The notes beneath the pieces were generated by a model. That model was not told where the DNA came from. It saw nothing but the letters and a program-made list of their open reading frames with translations, and did not search any database. The position numbers and the translations under genes were made by a program. From Zeugodacus cucurbitae (lineage: Eukaryota > Arthropoda > Insecta > Diptera > Tephritidae): a DNA stretch of 64,000 nt. The DNA lies in NCBI RefSeq assembly GCF_028554725.1, contig NC_071671.1, positions 20,645,501-20,709,500 of the forward strand. The letters are read 5' to 3'. Of this stretch, positions 56,041 to 64,000 are shown in pieces (the first letter of the stretch is position 1; every line of letters begins with the position of its first letter).

Positions 56041-57303
56041 TTGTTGTCGTGGATATACATGTGGCACCTGTGTCGTAGGCGTGTCCACGTGTACATTTTG
56101 TGCGGGCAATTGATTGGTAATATCTCCTCCTGAAGTGGCCGACATGTCCGCAGCATTGTCCCTGCAGAGCATGGTGTGGTGGCGATGATGACACTTGAAA
56201 CAATCACGTGATGTACAGTCTCGAAACCCATGATCATTTCCCAGGCAATTGAAACACAATGAAAGTCGCTTAACTGTATCCCAACGTTCAGTTATGGGCA
56301 GGTTGATGAACCGTTGACATCTGTATATGCGGTGTCCGTTAGAACAAAGTTGACAAACTACCGTTGTACCTTTCACTGAACGGGATATCTGCGATGAATT
56401 TACCGTTGCAACGTGTGTCTTAACGGAACGTATTGGTCTCTGGCGAAGTGTTGTTGTGCCATTTCCAATCCCTTGAACTAAATTGTTCGCACGCTTTTCG
56501 ATGAAGGTTAGGAATTCATGCGCCATCGGTATGCTGTTCGTTTGGAGACTCATCCCCCACTCATACCTGGTAGTAGTCGGAAGTTTAGGCAGTAAAAGTG
56601 GCACCATTAGGGCATCCCATTGATTTACCGGAAGACCCATGACACTTAATGCTCGCAAAACATTTTGGACGGTATCAACCAGCTGTAGTAAGCACTTCTG
56701 GGTTTCAACCGGGTTGTAGGGCAGGTCCAAAATGCGCTGCACGTGCGATTCCACCAACAAACGTGGATTATCGAATCTCCGTTTCATCTCTTGCCACATG
56801 TCCTCATAGCCGCCTGTGTAAAGTCCGCCTACCAATGGCACGCTGTCTGCATTCACGTGTTGACGCAACTTACTTAGTTTGTAGCTGGAATCCAGATCCT
56901 TACGATTATGCACTAGGGCTTCAAAAAGATCCTTAAAAGCTAGCCAATTCGAAGGGTCACCGTCGAAAGTAGGAATCTTAATCGGATCTAGCCGCATGTC
57001 CAATTGATTCGCAACCCGAGTCTCATCTTCAACGCTGTCACATATACGACGAAGTCTGATACATACTTGTGTGTACAGCATCTCCGTAGCAGCGAAGAAT
57101 TCATCATGTGTGGTCAATTCACTGGATTCTGCGGTGGCGACTAGGTCAGCGTGATACTCAGAAAACCTTTCAAAATGCCTGTCCAGCTGGCCTCGGAGCA
57201 CCTCACATTCAATTCGGTCTGGATTGAACTTCTCTGTCTCTGTCATCTTGCTAATGCGCACGATGGAGGCATGCGCTGAAGCACGTAGATTCAGACTTGC
57301 CAT
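56038..57303 (-). CDS. gag: BEL/Pao Gag
   Basis: 421 codons from ATG 57301-57303 to UGA 56038-56040. A DUF1759-type Gag core (IPTFDGDPSNWLAFKDLFEA, about 110-130, through residue 270) is followed by three zinc-knuckle-like motifs: C317-C320-H324-C329, C350-C353-H358-C363 and C368-C371-H376-C380. Gag forms the capsid and binds element RNA. The UGA is followed by CAA-UUG, in frame with pol. Confidence 0.92.
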   Translation of the reverse strand: MASLNLRASAHASIVRISKMTETEKFNPDRIECEVLRGQLDRHFERFSEYHADLVATAESSELTTHDEFFAATEMLYTQVCIRLRRICDSVEDETRVANQLDMRLDPIKIPTFDGDPSNWLAFKDLFEALVHNRKDLDSSYKLSKLRQHVNADSVPLVGGLYTGGYEDMWQEMKRRFDNPRLLVESHVQRILDLPYNPVETQKCLLQLVDTVQNVLRALSVMGLPVNQWDALMVPLLLPKLPTTTRYEWGMSLQTNSIPMAHEFLTFIEKRANNLVQGIGNGTTTLRQRPIRSVKTHVATVNSSQISRSVKGTTVVCQLCSNGHRIYRCQRFINLPITERWDTVKRLSLCFNCLGNDHGFRDCTSRDCFKCHHRHHTMLCRDNAADMSATSGGDITNQLPAQNVHVDTPTTQVPHVYPRQQ

Positions 57304-57401
57304 AATAAGGAACCGTAAGTAACCGAAACCGAAGTTTAAGTAATAATTAGAAAAAACACGTGGATCGCGATCTCAGTCCTCACAGGAGGCACCAAAAAAT
57401 A
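57304..57401 (-). promoter_or_regulatory. BEL/Pao 5' leader with primer-binding site
   Basis: On the minus strand, seven bases after the 5' LTR, TGGTGCCTCCTGTGAGGA (57377-57394) begins with TGG, the complement of a tRNA CCA end. It is the likely primer-binding site; I did not identify the tRNA. Confidence 0.6.
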
Positions 57402-57773
57402 TGTTAAAGAGTCTAACCAACAATGTATGTCAAAGAAAAGAACCGTGTTCGTCGTCCACCGCTTGTAAATCAACTGCGTTGTTTCTTTATTGTGCTAGTC
57501 CTTTAATACATATTTGTCTAACTGTATACAGCATCACGCCATACCAAACGTATGTACATGCATGCTAATAGGTACTTGCAAATGAGCTTAGATTAATATT
57601 ACATGTGTTAGAGTGAAACTACTACGCTAGGAATGGTAATGCAAAAAGGAGATGAATAAAATCACAATTATGCGGATCATTCAGCATAGATTAATCAGCT
57701 GATTGATGTGATCGGTTTGTGTCCTTGCTAGTTATGCACAGGACTGCATTCCGACGTACTTAAATCTTGAACA
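57402..57773 (-). repeat. BEL/Pao 5' LTR
   Basis: 372 bp, same sequence as 51683-52054 by eye. It would carry the promoter of the element. Confidence 0.92.
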
Positions 57774-57784
57774 ATATCTTTATA

Positions 57785-58330
57785 CTATGTTCTTGCCAAC
57801 AGGTGCTACTTTGGACTGAGTAGGCAATTGAACAGTAAAGTCCTCTCTCGACGAACCAAAATCAAGCTCTACAAAGTCGCTTATCATTCCCGTCCTACTT
57901 TATGGTGCAGAAGCGTGGAATATGACAACATCCGATGAGGAAAATTTTGCGCAAGATTTATGGTCCTCTGAATATTGGCAACGGCGAATACCGCAGACGA
58001 TGGAACGATGAGCTGTACGATTTATACGACGACATTGACATAGTTCAGCGAATAAAAAGACAGCGGCTACGCTGGCTAGGTCAAGTTGTCCGAATGGACG
58101 AAAACACTCCAGCCCTGAAAGTGTTCGATGCAGTACCTGCCGGAGGAAGCCGAGGAAGGGGAAGGCCTCCACTCCGTTGGAGGGACCAGGTGGAGAGCGA
58201 CCTGGTTAAACTTGGGATCTCCAACTGGCGCCGAACTGCGAAGGAGAGAGAGAGGTGGCGCACTATCGTCGATTTGGCTATAACCGGCTAAACGGTTGCA
58301 AAGCCAATCACATACATACATACATACATG
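57785..58330 (+). mobile_element. RTE 5'-truncated copy 7
   Basis: It begins GCCAACAGGTGCTACTTTGG and keeps the RTE C-terminus (KILRKIYGPLNIGNGEYRRR, RWLGQVVRMDENTPALKVF, RGRPPLRWRDQVESDL, stop at 58289-58291). A frameshift near 57870 and a small deletion near 57940 (GVFER lost) break the frame. The 3' UTR ends in an (ACAT)n tail at 58309-58329. ATGTTCTT occurs just before the 5' junction and just after the tail, a possible 8-9-bp target duplication. Confidence 0.85.
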
Positions 58331-58648
58331 TTCTTCGTATGTTCTTCGTATGTTTTTCATTTTTGCTTTTTTTTTTCTTCACATTGTCATTGAGGTAGAA
58401 AATTTTGCAATAAATGTTTTGAACTCACCTTAACATTGGAACTCTTGTTTGCCAAAGCCCATGTAGGTTGCCAAGGTAGAGGGAGAGAAAGAAAAAGTAT
58501 AAATTGGGGAATGAATTTTATAAGAATATTTCAAGGAATATATTTGAGACCACTTATCTTAAAATTTTTTTATAATATTATGGTTATAGATATATGCTTA
58601 AAACATATATGAAGTTGCTAAGGAATGATTAATCTTTGTAATTTACAA
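58331..58648. other. No gene seen
   Basis: Short AT-rich interval between repeats. Confidence 0.45.
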
Positions 58649-59140
58649 TCTATACTACTATTATAAAGAGGAAAGATTTGTTTGTTTGTCTGTAATGAAT
58701 AAACTCAAAAATGACTGCGCCGATTTCAAAAACTATTTCACCATTGGAAAGCTACATTCACCCCGAGTAACATAGGCCATTCCTAGAATCTCAACTTACT
58801 GGAAATAGTTTGAAGGTGAGGGCGATAACCTCCATGATGGAGAATCTTAATCTGAAACTGCAAATCGGCTTGCAATTCATTCTCTTCGCATTGCAAATGC
58901 TTGACAGAGAGTCGAGTAAAAAGCGATTGCAGCTGCTTACTGAACAACATTTCAAAACCTCCCAAGCACGCGCTTGAGGGTCGAGTATGGAGCGTGTGCA
59001 GCGGCTTGAAGAACAAAATATTAGAAATATACAAGCTCACATTAGGGAGTCGAACTCAGAGCGTTACCAACGCCTTCATAATCAGAAAATTCAGAAAGAC
59101 AACGGACACCAAAGACTAGAGGTCGTTATCAATGTAATGA
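58649..59140 (+). repeat. Dispersed repeat beginning TCTATACTACTATTATAAAG, copy 2
   Basis: It begins TCTATACTACTATTATAAAG and continues GAGGAAAGATTTGTTTG, CACCATTGGAAAGCTACATTC and CATGATGGAGAATCTTAATC, similar to the minus strand of 47990-48290. It extends about 190 bp further (RESSKKRLQLLTEQHF in one frame), so it may derive from a once-coding element. Confidence 0.55.
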
Positions 59141-59161
59141 GCTAAACAAATAATATATAAT

Positions 59162-59645
59162 TTCACTACCAGACCCGGCCACACGTTGTTGTGGCTAAGG
59201 TATACATTAAATTAAGTTGGTCCAATCTTGGCTTCGGAGACGATATTAATCACTCGAGGTCGATGTTACGCAGCATGATGACAACTCACACTTCTTTTAA
59301 TTGCAAAGTGAGTGGTGATAGTACAGGCAATTTTAAATAGTTTGGGCTGTGTCAACTCTCCTGGACCGAAATTCTAAATTGTCGCATTAAGATCATCGAT
59401 ATATTTGTTTTTTTACCACCTATAGAGGTCATTCAATCAGTCATTTATCATTTATTCATCATCGAGGTGTCAACTGAGATCCTACCATTTCCAACTGCTT
59501 CTACAATCGCAATTTGATATTGTCTGCCGATTTGACCCATATAAATTGCATGTTATCTGAATAAAATTACAGCAATAAATTGCGAGAGTATAAAATATTC
59601 ATTTGAACCCGAACATAGCCTTCCCTTATTTGTTACAAATTGGGC
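59162..59645 (+). repeat. ACCCGGCC repeat, copy 2, with nested fragment
   Basis: It begins CTACCAGACCCGGCCACACG and follows the 33-kb copy through GATATTGT at about 59520. It is then interrupted by Helentron-like fragment H and resumes TTGTTACAAATTGGG. The 33-kb copy has GATATTGTTACAAA uninterrupted, which defines the insertion point. Confidence 0.55.
59528..59635 (+). mobile_element. Helentron-like family 2, 3' fragment H
   Basis: About 108 bp: GCCGATTTGACCCATATA, AATAAATTGCGAGAGTATAA, and the degraded hairpin and tail CCTTCCCTTATTTGTT. It lies inside the ACCCGGCC repeat. Confidence 0.65.
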
Positions 59646-61560
59646 TATCGACACAACCTTACACAATTGAACAATAACAAAAATATTTTAATAAAGCAAC
59701 AATGACAACCTTCAAAATATTATTTTTTCTGCTAGTGTTTCAATAAAACACTAAAGTCTTCCGAATCAATAAATTTATCGATGGAAATGATGTAGCCGCC
59801 TATTAAGTTGACCTCGTTAAGCTAAATATGTTTATTAAACGATTTTGGATGACAGAAATAGTAGGGAACCTTTACATTGCTCGTCCAGAGCCGACCATTT
59901 TCATACAAAAAAAACGGCTTAAAAATGCTGCTTCGCTCGCAATCCGGTGTCGGCTGGTGCTTAATAAATATAAATATGCCCCAGTCGTTGGAACGAAAAC
60001 TTTGTGACCATTGAAGTGAAAAGGAACTAGGCTAATAATAAAGTCAAGGTCAAGTGACTTAAATATATATAAAGAATATATTGAAGAAAATTACAATGCT
60101 CAAGCTTTCTGCACAACAACACAACGAAACTATGGCGCTTAAGATGATCGAGTTGAAGCTTGGCGGCAAAGTTGAAAGCTAACGGTCAGTGGCACTAAAA
60201 ATTGAATGAGTTAATTATATTTATGACTACACCAAGCATGCCAATAAGTTGAGTTGAGCATCAGTAAAATTTTACGCACAAAATTTGCATTATGTATGCG
60301 AATGGTTGTGTACTCGAGTTCGATGAGGCGTAGCGAAAAAATAGAGAAATTTTTTGCCATTAGTTATGTTCGGTAAAAATATATATACATATATATAACT
60401 CCCTTTCGCCATTTAAGTGAAGCTGCTGTGAACCCATGCAGTTCAAGTTCACTTTATGGCGTCCAGTTGGCGCCAATTCGGGATTGACCTTGATGCTTGA
60501 ACTCACCGCAGCTCGCCGCGTCTCTTGCGTAAAATTTTGCATTCAGGTTTATTGAAGCAAAATAATAAATTTGTATGATGAATGAATCCTAATTTGTCGT
60601 AAGCGAGTAAGTCAAGCGTAAATATAGCTAATATATTCACTAAGTGCCACTGAATTCGTTTGCTTTTATGAAAGTTTACTTTTTTTACTAAGAGAAATAC
60701 AATGGCGTCTCTTCTTTAACTCACTAACTATATAACCAAATCTGGATCATATATTTATTTCTCTATACAATGTTGTGAAATCGGACAAAAACCAACCCAA
60801 CTTCCATCAAAAATAATACTTTTGAAATAGACAGCTCAGAAATTATAAAAGCCATCTAATAAAATGTAGTACAAAAAGTGCTCCAATCATATGGCAACTT
60901 CTCCTCAAAAACCATTGAAATTAATCTATACTGTTACAGTGCTCCCATCAAATCTAATAAGAACTCCAACAAAATTGGAGTTGTAATTCAATTTAATTAC
61001 AATAAGACACAGATATTTACAGTCACAGTGTTGCCACCTATTTAATATATATATATAGTGGTTTTCAAATTACTGAAACGCTAACACTAATTAAATTTAT
61101 TTACAATAACAACACATAAGGTGCAACAATAATAATAAACATACATAGATAACGAAACAACATCTCCCACCACAAGCAAAAAATTACTAGAAATACAAAA
61201 ATAACAACACCTGAAACTATACCGGAAACAATCACTTTACACGTCTGAACAAATGAGAAAAAAGAACATGCTTCCATACTGCCAGGCATTACAATCCGTT
61301 ATGCTTTTCATTTCATAATGCCATAATCGCAATTCCACGCAACGCACTCACACCAGCACCCAACTTAAGGGTAATGTAGCAAATGAAATACAAGCGCTCA
61401 CTCACATAACTCACCTCATTTTCGTATGTGTGTATGTTTGTGAGCGCGCCTGTTCTGTGTGGAATCGATAAATATAAAAGCATATTTACAGACGACTAAC
61501 CACAGGCGATCATCAAATCGGCGACGCGCATAAATTCTAGCTAACACACACACATACACG
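59646..61560. other. No gene seen
   Basis: AT-rich intergenic DNA. A minus-strand frame at 60360-60542 starts with ATG and meets GTGAGT, but is too short to call. Confidence 0.4.
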
Positions 61561-61564
61561 CTCA

Positions 61565-62693
61565 AAAAACAGAAGCAGTTTTAATAACTAGTAGAAAGAA
61601 GACAGAAGTAATTACATTTAACATAGACGGGTATAACATTAAGACACAGACATCATTGAAATATTTAGGCATACTGATAGATTCGACACTAAATTTTAAG
61701 ACAAATATTGAGAAAGACTGTGAAAAATCTGCGCGAGTGAACATGGCCTTAACCCGAATAATAGCTAACATTGGTGGACCTAGTGAAAATAGAAGAATAC
61801 TATTGGCAAAAGTTACGATATCAATAGTAATGTACGCGGCACCGGTATGGGCAAACGCCCTTATGCAGAAAGCATATGTCAAGCCAGTTAAATCTCTATT
61901 CCGGCTTAGTGCACTCAGAGTTGCAAGCGCTTTCCGCACAGTATCTCACGAAGCCGCAGCAGTCATACCTGGCATAATGCCACCCAATATAATGGCTCAG
62001 GAGCTGAAAAGAAATTACGAGAAAAGTAAACATTATGGAAGACCTCCAACAATTAAAGAGCGTGAAGAAGAAGAAGGACGCAAGAGTATAAACGAGTGGC
62101 AAATACAGTGGGACACAGCATCCAAAGGACGATGGACGCACAGGTTGATAAGAAATATTGAAACCTAGTTTAATAGAAAGCATGGCAACGTTGATTTTTA
62201 CTTGACGCAGTTCCTAAGCGGGCATGACTGTTTTAGGGAATATCTCTATAAACACGGACACGACGATGCAGAAATGTGTACATCCTGAGGAAGCGAAAGA
62301 GAAGATGCTGAACATATATTTTTTCAATGCCCAAAATATGAGGCAGAGAGAGTGAATTTAGAGCACGAAATCTCGGAGAAATTAACTCCAGAAAATATAG
62401 TAGTACACATGCTGCAGTCGAAGAACGTGTGGCATTACGTAAAACAATGGGTCGCAAACGTAATGGTAGAAAAAAGAAGATTAGAGCGAATACGCTATAG
62501 CGTGACAAGTAGTCATATTTAGAATGTAAGCTAGAAGTACTAGCCAATAGGCCTTGCTTGCCCTGTGAAGTAATACCTAACGGTAGTCCCGCAGGGCAAA
62601 TATCATAGCTATGAACGGAGATGTTTTTTTTTTTTAGTGGGTTAAAGTCTCACACTACTGTTGATAGGGCAACAGTGTCTATCGAAAAAAAAA
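61565..62693 (+). mobile_element. R1-clade non-LTR retrotransposon, 5'-truncated 3' end
   Basis: A single frame from about 61566 reads KTEAVLITSRKKTEVITFNI, LKYLGILIDSTLNFK, then NIGGPSENRRILLAKV and YAAPVWANALMQKAYV, typical of the RT thumb and C-terminus of R1 elements. A 3' UTR with short T and A runs ends at a poly-A at about 62684-62693. Most of ORF2 and all of ORF1 are missing. Confidence 0.75.
61566..62522 (+). pseudogene. R1-type ORF2 C-terminus with two nonsense codons
   Basis: Same frame throughout. TAG at 62166-62168 (expected Trp before FNRKHGNVDFYLTQFLSGH) and TGA at 62286-62288 (expected Cys in a zinc-knuckle, followed by GSEREDAEHIFFQCPKYEAE) interrupt it; the natural stop is TAG at 62520-62522. 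The C-terminal C..H..C motif supports R1. Each stop could be one substitution; otherwise the frame is well preserved, so the copy is not very old. Confidence 0.7.
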
Positions 62694-63003
62694 ATCCACA
62701 GGAAATGTATTTTTATACATGTGGAACTGAAAATGGAATTTTTATAGTCACTAAGTATGCGCTTATACGCCACAAATTATGCAACATTTAGGAGCATTAT
62801 TATTGTTGGCAACTCATATCTGCTTAAATGAATTGAGTTGGTGCGTGCGGCGGCAGTGACTGCTGCTACATTCTGCCTGAGAGGCAACCTAAATGTCAAA
62901 TTCGCTGCTTACATTTTAGATGTATGTGAATGTGTGTGTGTGCCTTTCAGTGTTATTTCTTTTTTCATATTTTTTTTTTGCAAGCACCAAAATATGCCAA
63001 TTA
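62694..63003. other. No gene seen
   Basis: No supported feature. Confidence 0.45.
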
Positions 63004-63422
63004 CAGTGGAACTTCTCTAACTCGAATCACCATAATCCACAAAAGAATTTCGAGTTAAAGAGACTTCGAGTTATAGAATTTTCATTAAAACAAAAAAATT
63101 TCAAAAAGCTGTAAAATATAGATTTATACACTGTTTTATTTAATGACTTCGCATAAAGTTTTATGTACATTCGTTAAAACATGTATCCTGTAATTATGTT
63201 TGTTGCACTTGCTCCTATTGGCTCATGACATCTATATCCCATGTCTTTGTTAGATGATTTATGCAATCCATATGTGTAATATAACATTTTCTGTTTGCCT
63301 CCGAACAATATAGAGGCACTCTTTTAACATTCTGCCTTTGAGTTAAGGAAGGAAATTTGTATGAAATTTGACTTCTAAACGCTATTGCCAATTCAAGTGT
63401 TTGAGTTATGGAAGTTCCACTG
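63004..63422. mobile_element. pogo/Tc1-mariner-type MITE, 419 bp
   Basis: Inverted ends CAGTGGAACTTCTCTAACTC / CAGTGGAACTTCCATAACTC with TA on both sides (63002-63003, 63423-63424). A CAGTGGAAC..TAACTCGAA start is typical of pogo-like elements. No transposase inside; further CGAGTTA-type words follow each end. Confidence 0.75.
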
Positions 63423-63424
63423 TA

Positions 63425-64000
63425 TTTGCTTTATTAAGTACATAATAGGAATTTACCGCAAGTCGAGGCAGAGGGTCATTCATATTGTGGTCGCGTTTCT
63501 TTTAAGTCTCGATTTAAGTTAACTTTGGCTCCTTTTAAAGGCGAATTTAGATAGAATCTCGATTATCTATTTTTCAATAACTCATATAAACATAGCCAAT
63601 AATTTAATTTTTCCAACCAGATTTTTTAATGCATATGTCTTTGAAGTTTATGATATGTTTGAACTATTTCGATAACAGCATATCAATATATTTATTACTT
63701 TATTTTTTATCGAATATTTCATCGACTAAATATTATGTGCTTATTATTTACATTACAAGCAATAACGATACAAACCGATAACTTTATGTTAAAAATATCG
63801 AGTTTATGCTGATTTCATTTTTAATCGATCATTAAGTAATATTGCGACTCAAATATAAATATACGTTACCTTATTATACTGTATTAATTATACTGTAAAA
63901 AATATCGATTATCTTTTATATTCAGTTTTAGTCGATTATTAACTGTAGTCTCCAGTTGCGATTTTATCTCTGCAATTTTAAAACCAAAATGCTTCTACAT
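63425..64000. other. AT-rich DNA with many CGATA/ATCGA words
   Basis: About ten CGATA or ATCGA words in roughly 450 bp (63540-63960). No gene. In Drosophila such words are targets of DREF and BEAF-32, but here they may be compositional. Confidence 0.3.

Larger units (their letters stand above)
51683..57773 (-). mobile_element. BEL/Pao LTR retrotransposon, structurally complete (6091 bp)
   Basis: Two 372-bp LTRs (51683-52054, 57402-57773), identical as far as I can read, with TG..CA ends and perfect 5-bp target duplications ATATC (51678-51682, 57774-57778). Between them on the minus strand are gag and a long pol with protease, RT, RNase H and integrase in BEL/Pao order. No envelope-like ORF. 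Identical LTRs mean a recent insertion. It lies directly upstream of RTE copy 7. Confidence 0.95.

Noticed and set aside
51683..57773. Possible envelope gene (errantivirus-like) in the LTR element
   Set aside because: No reading frame between pol and the 3' LTR; pol itself runs into the LTR, and domain order is BEL/Pao.
58305..58330. Possible CRISPR-like or satellite repeats at (ACAT)n
   Set aside because: It is the microsatellite tail of RTE copy 7; there is no spacer-repeat structure, and CRISPR is not expected in an insect genome.
60360..60542. Minus-strand frame MQNFTQETRRAA meeting GTGAGT
   Set aside because: Only 12 codons before the donor and no supporting downstream exon; could be chance.

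Overview
The window looks like gene-poor, AT-rich nuclear DNA of a higher dipteran, most likely a tephritid fruit fly (Bactrocera, Zeugodacus or Ceratitis type). I infer this from several things: repeats with GTCT/GTCC tracts and terminal hairpins of the mini-me/DINE-1 (Helentron) class, a tephritid-style mariner, RTE, jockey, R1 and BEL/Pao elements, and a broken copy of an eye protein kinase C (inaC-type) gene. There is no complete host gene. The content is mostly layered transposable elements plus a few short host-exon-like islands.

Layout. 0-7 kb: a TIR element (37-684), a mini-me-like repeat (741-1167), a Helentron-like copy splitting a GAGTTTAATTTGAA array, and a three-level nest of mariner > Helentron-like > hAT-type MITE (3941-6972). 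7-12.5 kb: AT-rich DNA dense in TGTACTAAAA motifs, interrupted by a truncated RTE and a Helentron-like copy, with one exon-like island at 7.8 kb. 12.5-13.5 kb: two tandem inaC-like pseudogene pieces on the minus strand. 13.9-14.7 kb: an RTE inside a Helentron-like copy. 16.7-19.6 kb: a nearly full-length but decayed RTE (minus). 20-21.7 kb: degenerate ~120-bp repeats built on TTTATACCAGTT. 23-28.7 kb: RTE pieces, two Helentron-like copies, a second hAT-type MITE and a 611-bp solo LTR. 33-38 kb: a repeat beginning ACCCGGCC, a terminal-exon-like island (34.2 kb), and an RTE insertion carrying a duplicated local segment inside 70-bp target duplications. 38.9-43.2 kb: a jockey-clade element with two ORFs, several frameshifts and a damaged catalytic RT motif. 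49.2-50.9 kb: a TIR transposon flanked by ATAT that keeps only its last exon, with a piggyBac remnant inserted exactly at the stop codon. 51.7-57.8 kb: a structurally intact BEL/Pao retrotransposon with LTRs identical by eye and perfect 5-bp target duplications. 57.8-64 kb: a truncated RTE, further repeats, an R1-clade 3' end and a pogo-like MITE.

The BEL/Pao element is the only one that could still be active. Its Gag and Pol frames are in the same register, separated by one UGA followed by CAA-UUG, which resembles the tobacco-mosaic-virus type of stop-codon readthrough signal. All other elements are truncated or mutated. Host coding potential is limited to short exon-like islands near 7.8, 19.7, 30.6 and 34.3 kb, none assignable to a known gene. 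I see no tRNA, rRNA or CRISPR array.
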